This document shows positions 10,280 through 19,623 of a stretch of DNA of 64,000 nucleotides, in pieces. Below the pieces are notes generated by a model. The model worked only from the letters and a program-made list of their open reading frames with translations. It was not told the DNA's origin and searched no databases. Location of the stretch: contig JABGQA010000094.1 of the NCBI GenBank assembly GCA_018644665.1, positions 124,001-188,000 of the forward strand, written 5' to 3'. Source of the DNA: Candidatus Poribacteria bacterium. Its GTDB lineage: Bacteria; Poribacteria; WGA-4E; GCA-2687025. The number at the start of each line of letters is the position of its first letter. Within the stretch, counting starts at the first letter, position 1. The position numbers were made by a program, and so were the translations under genes.

Positions 10280-12124
10280 ATGTCCTCGCGCGTCCTCCTG
10301 ATAGCCGCCGTCCTGATCCCGGTGAACGCACTGTGGATGATGACGGGGTCGCTCTGGAACGCCGGCTACCCGACCACCGTCTCGCTCTTCTTCAACACGA
10401 TCCTCTACCTGTTCGTGCTCACGACCCTGAACTTCGGCCTCCGGCGCCTCAGCCCCCGCGCGGCGTTGTCCAGTCGCGAACTCCTCGTGATCTACACGAT
10501 GGCGACCCTCGCGTCCGCGATCAGCGGCCTGGACATGCTGCAGCTCATCGGCGCGATGATCGCAGGCCCCCACGCCCTGGCGACGCCAGAGAACCAGTGG
10601 GCCGATCTCTTCCTCGGCGCGATACCGTCGTGGCTTGTTGTCACCGATGCGGCGGCGCTAACTGATTACGTCGAGGGCGACTCATCCGTGTACCGCGCTG
10701 CCGCCGTGGTCGCCTGGGTGTGGCCCGTGCTTGCGTGGTCAGCGTTCACCGTGTGCCTGCTTCTGATGATGATTGGGCTCAGTCTAATCGTCGGGCGACG
10801 GTGGAACCGCGAGGAACGGCTCGCGTACCCGATCATCCAGCTGCCGCTACAGATGGTGGAAGGCCGCTTCTACCGCAGCGGCCCCATGTGGGTCGGGTTC
10901 GCCATCGGCGCGCTGCTCGCAACGACCACCGGGCTGCACTTCTTCTATCCCGCAGTGCCGACTCTGGGCCGACCAGTCGACATCGGGCGCTACATCACGA
11001 CGAAGCCCTGGAACGCGATCGGCTGGCTCCCCATGGCGGTGCAGCCGTTCTGCGTTGGGCTGTCCTACCTCGTGCCGCTCGAGCTGTCGTTCTCCGGCTG
11101 GTTCTTCTACTTCGTGTGGAAGCTGGAGCGCGTCGCCGCATCGGCGCTTGGCATTCGCATGAACGGCTTCCCGTTCGTCGAACAGCAGACTACGGGCGCC
11201 TACGCCGGGTTCGCGATCGCGGTCCTATGGGCGGCGCGGCGCCAGATACGCGCAGCAGCCGGCGAACTCGCGCGTCCGCAGCGCGGCAGCACCGGCGGCC
11301 TGGGGCTTCTGCTGCTACTTGCGGGCGCCGGCGGCGTAACGGTCTTCTGCTTACGTGCCGGAATGGGCGTGACGTCGATCGTCGTGTTCTTCGGCCTCTA
11401 CACGCTTATCACGGTGTCCGTTGGGCGGATGCGCGCGGAACTCGGTTCGCCTGTGCACGACCTCCACTTCGCCGGCCCAGCGGGCACGATGACATTCCTC
11501 TTCGGAACACGGGCATTCCGGCCCGCGGAACTCACGATCGTCTCGATGTTCTGGTTCTTCAACCGCGCCTACCGCAGCCATCCGATGCCATGCGTGCTCG
11601 AGGGGTTTCGTCTCGCCGAACGGGGTGGGACGCCCGGGCGGCGTATGGTCTATTACACGCTGGTGGCCGCTGTGCTAGGGGTCGGGGCTGGGTTCTGGGC
11701 GCACCTGCACTCCGCGTACGTGTACGGCGCCGGTACACGCGTGTGGCCGGCCTACGAGACATTCCGCCGGCTCTCAACCTGGCTGGTGGCGCCGACGGGC
11801 GTCGAGGCGAGGTATGGCGTCGCCTTCACGGTGGGCGCGTCGGTGGTCTGGGTCCTCTCCGCGTTGAGGATGCGATACGTGTGGTTCGCATTGCACCCCG
11901 TTGGGTACGTTGTCTCCAGCAGCTGGGCGATGAATCCGTTCTGGTTCTCGATCTTCGTCGGCTGGGCCGTGAAGGCGGCGGTAGTGCGCGGAGCAGGATT
12001 GCGGGCGTACCAGCGTTCCATCCCCCTGTTCCTGGGGATGATTCTCGGCGAATTCCTGGTGGACGGCGTCTTCAGTTTGGCCGGCACGCTTCTACGCGTG
12101 CGGACCTACATCTGGTATGGATAG
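10280..12124 (+). CDS. Polytopic membrane protein, DUF6785-like
   Basis: Integral inner-membrane protein of 614 aa with more than ten hydrophobic segments, for example [19 protein letters not shown] near the N-terminus, then [13 protein letters not shown] and [17 protein letters not shown] recognise the general pattern ([42 protein letters not shown]) as the DUF6785/DUF6784 type found in Poribacteria, Planctomycetota and Armatimonadota. The function is unknown and the family call comes from memory. The ATG at 10280 is preferred because it opens directly into the first membrane segment; the track start at 10163 adds 39 proline-rich, non-homologous-looking residues. It follows the amidase on the same strand after about 200 bp in which I see no gene. 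Confidence 0.83.
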   Translation: MSSRVLLIAAVLIPVNALWMMTGSLWNAGYPTTVSLFFNTILYLFVLTTLNFGLRRLSPRAALSSRELLVIYTMATLASAISGLDMLQLIGAMIAGPHALATPENQWADLFLGAIPSWLVVTDAAALTDYVEGDSSVYRAAAVVAWVWPVLAWSAFTVCLLLMMIGLSLIVGRRWNREERLAYPIIQLPLQMVEGRFYRSGPMWVGFAIGALLATTTGLHFFYPAVPTLGRPVDIGRYITTKPWNAIGWLPMAVQPFCVGLSYLVPLELSFSGWFFYFVWKLERVAASALGIRMNGFPFVEQQTTGAYAGFAIAVLWAARRQIRAAAGELARPQRGSTGGLGLLLLLAGAGGVTVFCLRAGMGVTSIVVFFGLYTLITVSVGRMRAELGSPVHDLHFAGPAGTMTFLFGTRAFRPAELTIVSMFWFFNRAYRSHPMPCVLEGFRLAERGGTPGRRMVYYTLVAAVLGVGAGFWAHLHSAYVYGAGTRVWPAYETFRRLSTWLVAPTGVEARYGVAFTVGASVVWVLSALRMRYVWFALHPVGYVVSSSWAMNPFWFSIFVGWAVKAAVVRGAGLRAYQRSIPLFLGMILGEFLVDGVFSLAGTLLRVRTYIWYG

Positions 12125-12242
12125 AGCCTGCGCGCCGTATCGCGGAGTCGCGCACCCGGTTGACAGGCGTACGGAACAACAGCGTGTGCAGGACGGTGCG
12201 GATGCGTTAGAGTGTCCGACAGACGGGCTTGGAGGGAGGGGT

Positions 12243-12319
<77 letters not shown>

Positions 12320-12335
12320 ACCTTCGGTCGCAAAC

Positions 12336-12341
12336 AGTTTA
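12336..12341 (-). promoter_or_regulatory. Possible extended -10 element for tRNA-Pro
   Basis: On the minus strand TGCTAAACT provides an extended -10 (TGn plus TAAACT), with 16 nt between it and the mature tRNA 5' end. No good -35 is visible. The position is right for a short tRNA leader, but the match is modest. Confidence 0.35.
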
Positions 12342-12387
12342 GCACGGCGCGCGCTGGAGCTACAAGGCCAAGCGACTCGGAGAGAAC

Positions 12388-12819
12388 GTGGCCAGACAGT
12401 GGACAGATGCAGACGACGCCTACCTGCGGCAGCATCACCGACGACGCACCAACGCCGAACTCGGCGACGCCCTCGGCCGTTCCGCGGCGGCGGTGGCGTT
12501 CCGACTCTCGTCCGCGGGGTTGGTGCGTCGACGTGCCTGGACAGACGAGGACGATGAGCATCTCAGGCGCCACCACGAGCGCATGGAGAATCACGCGCTG
12601 GCGAAGGCCCTGAAGCGCTCCGAGAATGCGGTCGCGCGGAGGCTGAGCGCCCTCGGGCTCCGGCGGGCGTACCGGTGGACGGCGCAGGCCGACGCCCTCC
12701 TGATCGCCCGCTACAACGGGCTAACGAACGCCGAACTGGCCCGCGAGCTTGGCGCTACCGACGCCGTGATTGCCCACAGGTTGCGCGCCTTGGGCCTGCG
12801 AAGAGGATCCGATGAGTAA
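12388..12819 (+). CDS. Three-repeat Myb/SANT-like helix-turn-helix protein
   Basis: A 143-aa basic protein made almost entirely of three tandem units of about 45 residues. They begin [28 protein letters not shown] and [14 protein letters not shown], and end in RLSSAGL, RLSALGL and RLRALGL respectively. Each unit has the conserved Trp, an acidic first helix and a second helix-turn-helix-like half ([46 protein letters not shown]), as in Myb/SANT or related DNA-binding folds. DNA binding is inferred. The GTG start has a GGAGAG ribosome binding site. Its last eight bases overlap the start of the enolase-superfamily gene, so it may regulate, or at least be coupled to, that enzyme. Confidence 0.82.
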   Translation: MARQWTDADDAYLRQHHRRRTNAELGDALGRSAAAVAFRLSSAGLVRRRAWTDEDDEHLRRHHERMENHALAKALKRSENAVARRLSALGLRRAYRWTAQADALLIARYNGLTNAELARELGATDAVIAHRLRALGLRRGSDE

Positions 12820-13951
12820 GATCGACCGCGTCGAAGCCTTCCCCGTCGCGTTCCCGTTCCGAGGCGAGTTCAGCACGTCACGGGGCAAGGTCGGGTCTGC
12901 GGCGATGGGCAGGCCTAGCATCGTCCTCAAGCTCACGACCGACGATGGTGTCGTAGGCTGGGGTGAGTCCGTGCCGGTGCGTCAGTGGTCGTACGAGACG
13001 ATGGAGACAGCGTACTCCACGCTCACGCGGTACCTCATCCCCGCCGTCGTAGGCCGCGAGCTGTTCGACGTGGACGGTCTCCACTCGTGCATGGACGTCG
13101 AAATCGCGCCGAGCTACACGCTGGGTCAGCCGATCGCGCGCTCTGGCATCGATATCGCCGTCCACGACGCCATCGGCAAGGTCCTTCGTGTGCCGATACG
13201 TGACTACTGGGGCGCGCGTCGACGAGACCGCATTGCCCTGTCGTGGACGGTGGCGGTTTCCGACATAAGCGCGGTGGAGGCGTCCGTCAATGAGGGGCAG
13301 GCGGCTGGCTACGCGAACTTCAACGTCAAGGTCGGCCACGAGTCGGACCCCGGCTTCGACGTCGAAATGTCCCGACGCGTCCGCGAGTTGGCCCCCGACG
13401 CGTTCCTATGGGCCGACGCCAACGGCGGGTACTCCGTGGCGACGGCATCGCGTGTGGCGCGGCAATTGGCGGACGTCGGCGTCGACGTGTTGGAGCAACC
13501 CCTGCCACCCAACGCGCTCAACGGTTATGCGGAGCTGCGGCACGTGCGCGCGTTGCCCATCACCGTCGACGAGGGCGTCATCACTCCGCGCGATGTGATC
13601 GAGATGATCCGACTCGACGTGATCGACGGGGTCGCGATGAAGCCCGCGCGCGTCGGTGGGTTGCTCCCGCAGCGCCGGATGATCGAGATCGTGCAGGACG
13701 CCGGCCTTATCTTCCTAGGTAGCGGCCTTACCGACCCGGATATCGGCTTCGCTGCGAGCGTGCAGGTATATGCGGCATACGGGTTGGCCTACCCCGCCGC
13801 GCTGAACGGCCCGCAGTTCCTCGACGCGACAATTGCGTCCTCTGGCGTCCGCGTGGAGGCCGGCGAAGCGGTCGTCCCGACCGGCCACGGTCTCGGTGTG
13901 ACCATCGACGAGGACAGGCTCGCGTCGCTCGCGCTAGACCTAGGCCTGTGA
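12812..13951 (+). CDS. Mandelate racemase/muconate lactonizing enzyme family protein (enolase superfamily)
   Basis: Enolase-superfamily enzyme, 379 aa, with an N-terminal capping domain and a TIM barrel. Predicted Mg2+ ligands are Asp in LWADANGG, Glu in VLEQPLPP and Asp in ITVDEG. The usual KxK general base appears as NVKVG, so the second lysine is kept but the first is Asn. A C-terminal lysine in VAMKPARVGG matches the muconate lactonizing enzyme/dipeptide epimerase arrangement. Reactions in this family abstract a proton alpha to a carboxylate; the substrate here is unknown. The ATG at 12812 lies inside the end of the upstream gene (8-nt overlap), and the track start at 12770 is less likely. 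Confidence 0.9.
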   Translation: MSKIDRVEAFPVAFPFRGEFSTSRGKVGSAAMGRPSIVLKLTTDDGVVGWGESVPVRQWSYETMETAYSTLTRYLIPAVVGRELFDVDGLHSCMDVEIAPSYTLGQPIARSGIDIAVHDAIGKVLRVPIRDYWGARRRDRIALSWTVAVSDISAVEASVNEGQAAGYANFNVKVGHESDPGFDVEMSRRVRELAPDAFLWADANGGYSVATASRVARQLADVGVDVLEQPLPPNALNGYAELRHVRALPITVDEGVITPRDVIEMIRLDVIDGVAMKPARVGGLLPQRRMIEIVQDAGLIFLGSGLTDPDIGFAASVQVYAAYGLAYPAALNGPQFLDATIASSGVRVEAGEAVVPTGHGLGVTIDEDRLASLALDLGL

Positions 13952-14001
13952 CCCCATCGCGGTTACGATTCAGCTAGACTACGCACCTAGGGAGCCTCGT
14001 C

Positions 14002-15351
14002 ATGGCACAGGGCGATGCGCGCGAGATCGCGGCCGCGCCAACGGCATCGACGCTCGCGGCCTTGATCGACGCCGCGAAGGTCGACAAGTGCACCCATTGC
14101 GGCTTCTGCCTCCCTACGTGTCCGACGTACGACCAACTCGGCCTCGAGATGGACTCGCCCCGCGGACGCCTGTACCTGATGAAGGCCGTGTTGGAGGGCA
14201 GGTCGCAGCCGGATGACCGGTTCCGCACGCACATGTACCGCTGTCTCGAGTGCAGGGCATGCGAAACGGCGTGCCCCTCCGGCGTGCCGTTCGGTGTAGT
14301 CATGGAACAGGCGCGAGCCGTGTACGAACGCACGGGAGACCGCTCTCCTTGGCAGCGTTGGCTGATGCGCCTCGCGTTCGACGGGCTACTCCCCCGGCCT
14401 GGCCGGCTGCGCGCAATGTTCCGCCTACTCTGGATCTACCAGCGCCTGAGAATCGACGTAGCTCTGCGCGCTACGCGGCTCGACAAGCTGCTGGGCCGCA
14501 TGGGCGCCATGGCGACGCTTCTGCCGCGCATCCCCGACCCGAAGTTGCAGGATGAACTGCTGGAAGTCACGCCCGCAGTCGGCGAGCGGCGGTACCGCGT
14601 CGGGTTCGTCGCCGGATGCGTGATGAAGCCGATGTTCGCGGACGTGAACCTCGCTACGGTGCGCGTGCTGGCTGAGAATGGCTGCGAGGTGGTCACGCCG
14701 GCCGCGCAGACGTGCTGCGGCGCGCTCCACCTGCATAGCGGCGTGCGCGACACGGCGGAGGGCCTCGCGAGTAAGAACATCGACGTGTTCCTCGGCGAGG
14801 AGTTGGACGCCATCGTCATCAACTCCGCCGGCTGCGGCGCCGCCCTCAAGGAGTATGGCGAACTCTTCCCGGACGACCCCCATCAGCGCGAGCGGGCCGA
14901 GGAGTTCGGCGGAAAGATGCGCGACATCACCGAGTGGCTCGCGGCAATCGGAGTCACGCCGCCGACACACGCGATCGATCGGCGCGTAACCTACGACGAT
15001 CCGTGCCACCTGCTGCACGGGCAAGGCGTTGGCGCGCAGCCGCGTGAGCTGCTGAAGGCCATCCCGGGCATATCGTTCGTGGAGATGCCCGAAGCAGACT
15101 GGTGCTGCGGGAGCGCGGGCATATACAACGTCGTCCAGCCGGAACTGTCGGCCGCGATTCTCGACCGCAAGATGCCACACGTGGCGGCCACGGAAGCGGA
15201 AATCGTGGCCACCGCGAACCCCGGATGCCTCCTGCAACTCCGTGCGGGGGTGCGAGACGCGGGTCTCCCCATGCGCGTGATGCACGTCGTCGAACTGCTC
15301 GACTGGGCATACACCGGCGTAGAGCCGTACTCCCTGCGCGCCGACGTGTGA
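14002..15351 (+). CDS. glcF: (Fe-S)-binding protein, glycolate oxidase iron-sulfur subunit GlcF-like
   Basis: Electron-transfer subunit resembling GlcF of glycolate oxidase, 449 aa. Two N-terminal 4Fe-4S motifs are present, CTHCGFCLPTCPTY and CLECRACETACPSGV. Two CCG domains follow, with clusters at GCVMKPMFAD/CCGALHLHSG and DPCHLLHG/WCCGSAGIYN. The GlcD and GlcE flavoprotein partners are not adjacent, so the partner must be elsewhere or different, and the symbol reflects architecture only. The ATG at 14002 is preceded by AGGGAG. The gene lies between the enolase-superfamily gene and a NIL-domain gene on the same strand. Confidence 0.9.
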   Translation: MAQGDAREIAAAPTASTLAALIDAAKVDKCTHCGFCLPTCPTYDQLGLEMDSPRGRLYLMKAVLEGRSQPDDRFRTHMYRCLECRACETACPSGVPFGVVMEQARAVYERTGDRSPWQRWLMRLAFDGLLPRPGRLRAMFRLLWIYQRLRIDVALRATRLDKLLGRMGAMATLLPRIPDPKLQDELLEVTPAVGERRYRVGFVAGCVMKPMFADVNLATVRVLAENGCEVVTPAAQTCCGALHLHSGVRDTAEGLASKNIDVFLGEELDAIVINSAGCGAALKEYGELFPDDPHQRERAEEFGGKMRDITEWLAAIGVTPPTHAIDRRVTYDDPCHLLHGQGVGAQPRELLKAIPGISFVEMPEADWCCGSAGIYNVVQPELSAAILDRKMPHVAATEAEIVATANPGCLLQLRAGVRDAGLPMRVMHVVELLDWAYTGVEPYSLRADV

Positions 15352-15448
15352 CGGCTCTGCGCCGAGCTTGCCGGAGCGACGACGATTGCGGGACAATTGG
15401 GGCTGCGAGCGCCCCGTGGCCGACATGTCGCGTGTGAGGAGTTCCAGG

Positions 15449-15691
15449 ATGTCATCGATGAGGGTGCGGCTGACTTTCCCAGGTGGGCTTATCAAGGAGC
15501 CCGTGATCTACAATGTCGGGCAGCGCTACGACATCATAACGAACATCCGGCGCGCCAACGTTGAGGGCGAGGCGGGGTGGGTTGTGATGGAGATGAGCGG
15601 TTCCGACACGGGCCTGGACGACGCCGTGGCGTACCTGCGCGAGGTGGGCGTTGAGGTCGAGCCCGTAGGCGGCGATGTTGTCGCCAGCTAG
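15449..15691 (+). CDS. NIL domain-containing protein
   Basis: An 80-aa protein consisting of one NIL domain, a ferredoxin-like alpha/beta fold otherwise found at the C-terminus of MetN ABC ATPases and in some ferredoxins. It is recognised from VRLTFPGGLIKEPVIYNVG, then ITNIRRANVEGEAGWVVMEM and VAYLREVGVEVEPV. Here the domain stands alone, without Cys motifs or an ATPase. The ATG at 15449 has GAGGAG eight bases upstream, while the track's 15368 start adds 27 residues that do not look coding. It sits about 100 bp after the glcF-like gene. A sulfur or methionine link is only suggested by family context. Confidence 0.83.
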   Translation: MSSMRVRLTFPGGLIKEPVIYNVGQRYDIITNIRRANVEGEAGWVVMEMSGSDTGLDDAVAYLREVGVEVEPVGGDVVAS

Positions 15692-15729
15692 CGGTCAGAC
15701 GCGTCTCCGCCGGGATAGGGAGGGCCCAC

Positions 15730-16605
15730 ATGCCACGACGTGATTACTACGATGTGCTAGGCGTGGCCCGCGACGCCGCTCCCGACGACATCAAGAAGGC
15801 TTACCGCAAGCTCGCCGTGCGGCACCACCCGGACAAGAACAAGGGCGACGCGAAGGCAGAGGCCAAGTTCAAGGATGCCTCCGAGGCGTACGCAGTGCTT
15901 GGCGACCCCGCAGAGCGCCGCAAGTACGACATGACGTCCCGAGCGGGCAACTTCCGGCAGTACGACTTCGGCGGGTTCGAGAGCAACGACGACATCTTCT
16001 CCCGCTTCGGCGACGTGTTCGGCGATCTTGTGGGAGGCATGCGCGGGCGTCGCGCGCCATCCAACGCGTACGGCGCCACGACGCCGCGCAAGGGCGAGGA
16101 CTTCCTGCACGAGATCACGATCGACTTCCTGGAAGCCGTCAAGGGCGTCGAGAAAGTGCTCGCTGTTACGAGCGCGGACGAGACGCGGCGCATACGGCTC
16201 AAGGTCCCGCCTGGCCTGAAGTCCGGCAGAATGCTGCGGATGAAGGGCGAGGGCTATCCCGGCGCCAACGGCGGCCCGTGCGGCGACCTCCGCGTGACGG
16301 TCCACGTGCGAGACGACCCACGCTTCACGCTTGACGGCAAGGACATCGTCACCGACGTGCGCGTGCCGTTCACAACCGCCATCCTGGGCGGGAAGATCCT
16401 GGTCGACACGCCCAACGGCGCGATAATGTTGACGATCCCCAAGGGCACGCAGTCGGGGAAGTATCTGCGACTCGCCGGCCAGGGCGTTCCCGCGGCAACG
16501 GGGACGGGGAGCCTGCGCGCCCGCGTCCTCATCACTGTCCCCGACACGCTCGGCCCTGAGGCCGAGTCGCTCGTTCGCAAGCTCGCCGACATCGCCGCCG
16601 AATGA
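15730..16605 (+). CDS. DnaJ C-terminal domain co-chaperone (CbpA-type)
   Basis: Type II Hsp40 of 291 aa. The J-domain occupies about residues 1-70 (RRDYYDVLGVARDAAPDDIK) with the essential HPD in VRHHPDKNKG. A Gly/Phe-containing linker follows, then the C-terminal client-binding domains (LKVPPGLKSGRMLRMKGEG; LRLAGQGVPA). There is no CxxCxGxG zinc finger, so it resembles CbpA rather than DnaJ. It would stimulate DnaK ATPase in the cytoplasm; no dnaK or grpE is nearby. AGGGAGG is positioned upstream of the ATG. Confidence 0.94.
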   Translation: MPRRDYYDVLGVARDAAPDDIKKAYRKLAVRHHPDKNKGDAKAEAKFKDASEAYAVLGDPAERRKYDMTSRAGNFRQYDFGGFESNDDIFSRFGDVFGDLVGGMRGRRAPSNAYGATTPRKGEDFLHEITIDFLEAVKGVEKVLAVTSADETRRIRLKVPPGLKSGRMLRMKGEGYPGANGGPCGDLRVTVHVRDDPRFTLDGKDIVTDVRVPFTTAILGGKILVDTPNGAIMLTIPKGTQSGKYLRLAGQGVPAATGTGSLRARVLITVPDTLGPEAESLVRKLADIAAE

Positions 16606-16683
16606 CGCCAAGCCGACAGCGAGACGGACGCCCGTGCGTCGCGCGACCCCCACGTTCCAATGCGCCGGGAGCCGACAGCTAAC

Positions 16684-18030
16684 GTGAGCGAACCTCTGAA
16701 TATCCTGCTCATCGCCGTCGACACGCTTCGGGCGAAGCAGTTGACGTCCTACGGCTATGACCGCCCCACGACTCCCGCAGCCGACGCCCTCGCCGCCGAA
16801 GGCGTATTGTTCGAGGACATGGTCTGTTCGGGGATTCCGACGCACCCGTCCTTCACGACGCTCTACACCGGCCAGCATCCGATGACGCACGGGATCGTTG
16901 CGCATGGCGGCGACGCCGTTCTCGACAGGCGCGCGCCGATGCTGCCGGAAATCCTGCTGCGCGCGGGATGGACGACATGCGCCGTAGACAATCTGGGGTC
17001 GGCCCGGCCATGGTTCCAGCGCGGCTACGAGTTCTACATCGACCCCTCACGCAAGCGCTCTCTGGGCCTGATGGTGACGGCGGAGCAGCAGAACGCCCGG
17101 GCGGTTGAGTTCCTCCGTCACCAGGGCCAGGAGCAGTTCTTCCTCTTCGTCCACTACTGGGACCCCCACACGCCGTATCTTCCGCCCGTGTCCCACCGAG
17201 AGTTGTTCTACGATGGGGATGCGAAGCGCGCTTCCGACCCGGCCGACCGCTCGCTGGACGAACTCTGGCAGCACCCGCTCGGCAAGGCGTGGCGCGATAC
17301 GTGGTTCCGATCCCTGGGCGGTCGCATCACCGACGCCGACTACGTGCGCGCGCTCTACGACGCGAGCGTGCGCTACGCCGACGACGGGATCGCGAGACTG
17401 CTCGATGAGTTGGCATCGCTCGGGCTCGACGAGCGCACTCTCGTGGTGCTCATGGGGGACCACGGCGAGTGCCTTGGTGAGCACGGTGTGTGGTACGACC
17501 ACCACGGGCTCTACGAAGAGAACATCCACGTGCCGTTCATCATGAGGGCGCCCGGCGTGCTCCCCGCTGGCGAGCGCGTTGAGCGGACCGTGCGTACGAT
17601 GGACATCGCGCCCACGGTCCTCGAACTGGCCGGCCTAGAAGCGCCCGACGAGATGGACGGATCAAGCATGGTGCCGCTCGTCGACCCGACCGCCGATACG
17701 GAGTACGGCGGCAGCGACACGGTCATCACCGCCGAGTGCACCTGGCAGGCCAAGTGGTCCATACGGACGCCGGGTCATAAGTTCATCCGCGCGCGCTCGA
17801 TCGACTTCTACGGCTCCCCGGAACTCGAACTCTATGACCGACGTGCGGACCCCGCGGAGACAACAGACATCGCGACGACAGCGCCGGACGTCGCGGAGGA
17901 CCTGGAAGCTGAACTCGAGGACTGGATCGCTCGCGAAGTGAGCCGACTTGGGCGCACCGGCGACCCGGTTACGGAACAGGGCCGCGAGAAGTTCGGCGAC
18001 AGGTGGGCCGCCGCCGAGGCCGCTGGGTAG
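16684..18030 (+). CDS. Sulfatase-fold hydrolase lacking the formylglycine cysteine (first of tandem pair)
   Basis: Alkaline phosphatase/sulfatase superfamily enzyme, 448 aa. The fold is clear from NILLIAVDTLR at the N-terminus and GDHGECLGEHGVWYDHHGLYEE with its metal-binding Asp/His pair. At the site where sulfatases carry C-x-P-x-R, this protein has THPSFTTLYTG, with Thr replacing the Cys/Ser that becomes formylglycine and Phe replacing the Arg. It may therefore be a phosphodiesterase-like member with a Thr nucleophile rather than a classical sulfatase (inference). No signal peptide is seen. GTG at 16684, 12 nt after GGGAG, is preferred over the track's ATG at 16660, which has no ribosome binding site. 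Confidence 0.86.
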   Translation: MSEPLNILLIAVDTLRAKQLTSYGYDRPTTPAADALAAEGVLFEDMVCSGIPTHPSFTTLYTGQHPMTHGIVAHGGDAVLDRRAPMLPEILLRAGWTTCAVDNLGSARPWFQRGYEFYIDPSRKRSLGLMVTAEQQNARAVEFLRHQGQEQFFLFVHYWDPHTPYLPPVSHRELFYDGDAKRASDPADRSLDELWQHPLGKAWRDTWFRSLGGRITDADYVRALYDASVRYADDGIARLLDELASLGLDERTLVVLMGDHGECLGEHGVWYDHHGLYEENIHVPFIMRAPGVLPAGERVERTVRTMDIAPTVLELAGLEAPDEMDGSSMVPLVDPTADTEYGGSDTVITAECTWQAKWSIRTPGHKFIRARSIDFYGSPELELYDRRADPAETTDIATTAPDVAEDLEAELEDWIAREVSRLGRTGDPVTEQGREKFGDRWAAAEAAG

Positions 18031-18053
18031 CGCATCGCCACGGGAGGGTACGC

Positions 18054-19472
18054 ATGAACGTCATCGTCATCGTTGCCGACAGCCTGCGCGCGGACCACGT
18101 CGGTTGCCACCCAGACGTCACGTCCTACCACGGTCGCGCCGTGGAGACCCCGAACCTGGATGCGCTCGCGGCCGAGGGCACGCTCTTCACGCACGCGTAT
18201 GCCGAGAGCTTGCCTACCATGCCGACGCGTCACACCTGGTGGACGGGACGCACGCAGTTCCCCTTCCGAGGCTGGCAGCCGTTCGAGAACACGGACTTCC
18301 TCCTCGCCGAGATGCTCTGGGACAAGGGGTACACGAGCGCTCTTGTTACGGACGTCTACCACATGCACAAGCCGGTGTACAACTGCGGTCGCGGCTTCGA
18401 CACGGTATCGTGGATACGGGGTCAGGAGTACGACCCGTGGGTCGTCGACGATGCTCCGGTCGACATCGAGCGCTGGCACCGTCTTCGCGACGACGACACG
18501 GACGGGTTGTGGCGGCCACGCTTCGAGCAGTACATGCGTAACCGCAGCACGTTCGAGCAGGAGGAAGACTGGTTCGCTCCGCGAGTCACGAAGGAAGCCA
18601 TACGCTGGTTAGACCACCAGACCAAGGAGGTCGGAAAGCGCGACGACCTGTTCCTCTGGGTGGACTACTTCGACCCGCACGAGCCGTGGGATCCGCCGGA
18701 GCCGTTCTGGAGCATGTATCAGGATCCCTCGTACACCGGCCAGGACATCATCGACCCGGTGGCCGGCGTCACCGAAGGCTACCTCACCGACGACGAGACG
18801 CAACGAGTCAAGTCGCTGTACGCGGGCGAAGTGACGTTCGTCGACAAGTGGATCGGCGTCCTACTGGACCACGTCCGCGACCTAGGCCTGTACGACGACA
18901 CGCTCATCATCCATCTGTCGGACCATGGGGAGCCGTTCGGCGAGCACGGCATCATCCGCAAGGCGCGGCCCTGGGCGTATGAGGAACTGGCGCGCATCCC
19001 GTGGATCATGCGTCTGCCCGGCGGCGAGCACGGCGGACAGATGCTGGACGCGCTCGTACAGCCACGAGACCTACTGCCTACGCTTCTCGACGCGCTCGGT
19101 ATCGGTGGCGACATCGTCCTACCGTTCCGAGCCCCCCGCGCGACGACGCAGCTCTTCCCGCAAGACATGGTGACCGACTCACACAATGTCGCGCTCCATG
19201 GAGAGAGCGTGCTTCCGTTGATACGCGGAGAGAGCGGAGCGCTGCGCGACTTCGCGTTCACCGGTCACCACGCGCAGCAGTGGGCAGTGCGCAACCATAT
19301 CTGGACGGTCGTGATAAACATCAACGAGAAGGCCGGCCGCCTTGGGTCGCCGTACGAGCTGTACGAGCGGCGCAACGACCCGGGCGAGCACGACGACCGC
19401 GCCGCGGACCTCCCCGAAGTCGTGGATATATTCGAGCTCGCGGTGCGTCGCTACGTCGGCCACTTGCGCTAG
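18054..19472 (+). CDS. Sulfatase-fold hydrolase with Thr at the nucleophile position (second of tandem pair)
   Basis: Sulfatase/alkaline phosphatase superfamily enzyme, 472 aa, starting at an ATG with a GGGAGG site. The N-terminal VIVIVADSLRADHVG and the metal-site motif IHLSDHGEPFGEHG are present. The nucleophile motif reads TMPTRHTWWTG, so Thr55 replaces the Cys/Ser of C-x-P-x-R while the Arg is kept. It follows the other Thr-type enzyme by 23 bp in the same orientation, so the two are probably co-expressed. No formylglycine-generating enzyme or anSME gene is present in the window. No signal peptide is visible, and the substrate is unknown. Confidence 0.87.
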   Translation: MNVIVIVADSLRADHVGCHPDVTSYHGRAVETPNLDALAAEGTLFTHAYAESLPTMPTRHTWWTGRTQFPFRGWQPFENTDFLLAEMLWDKGYTSALVTDVYHMHKPVYNCGRGFDTVSWIRGQEYDPWVVDDAPVDIERWHRLRDDDTDGLWRPRFEQYMRNRSTFEQEEDWFAPRVTKEAIRWLDHQTKEVGKRDDLFLWVDYFDPHEPWDPPEPFWSMYQDPSYTGQDIIDPVAGVTEGYLTDDETQRVKSLYAGEVTFVDKWIGVLLDHVRDLGLYDDTLIIHLSDHGEPFGEHGIIRKARPWAYEELARIPWIMRLPGGEHGGQMLDALVQPRDLLPTLLDALGIGGDIVLPFRAPRATTQLFPQDMVTDSHNVALHGESVLPLIRGESGALRDFAFTGHHAQQWAVRNHIWTVVININEKAGRLGSPYELYERRNDPGEHDDRAADLPEVVDIFELAVRRYVGHLR

Positions 19473-19505
19473 ACGGCGAGCGGGCCGACCCCGTGGCATA
19501 GCGCA

Positions 19506-19534
19506 TTGACAGTCCGCATGCCGCCGCCTACTAT
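19506..19534 (+). promoter_or_regulatory. Promoter of the thi operon
   Basis: TTGACA (19506-19511), a 17-bp spacer, then TACTAT (19529-19534). The -35 is a perfect sigma70-type consensus and the spacing is ideal. The predicted start site, near 19541, coincides with the 5' edge of the TPP aptamer. Confidence 0.85.
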
Positions 19535-19540
19535 CAGAGT

Positions 19541-19620
19541 GAACGCCGGGGTGTCCATCCATCGATGGGCTGAGAGCACACCCGTAGCACCTGATCCGGG
19601 TAATGCCGGCGAAGGGAGTA
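19541..19620 (+). ncRNA. TPP (THI-box) riboswitch
   Basis: The conserved aptamer segments occur in order: GCCGGGGTGTCC, the THI-box core GGGCTGAGAG, ACACCCGTAG, CACCTGATCC, GGGTAATGCC and GGCGAAGGGAG. This is the standard thiamine pyrophosphate riboswitch consensus. I could not convincingly draw the terminal P1 helix. The conserved 3' AAGGGAG of the aptamer is also a good Shine-Dalgarno, five bases before an ATG at 19624, which suggests translational control. No terminator hairpin with a T-run is seen between the aptamer and thiO. Confidence 0.95.
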
Positions 19621-19623
19621 TAG

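Noticed and set aside
12161-12166. TTGACA near the DUF6785-like gene end as a promoter
   Set aside because: No -10 at a proper distance and the next plus-strand gene is beyond the tRNA.
10720-12210. 496-aa plus-strand ORF overlapping the DUF6785-like gene
   Set aside because: Arg-rich alternative frame of a protein with clear membrane segments.
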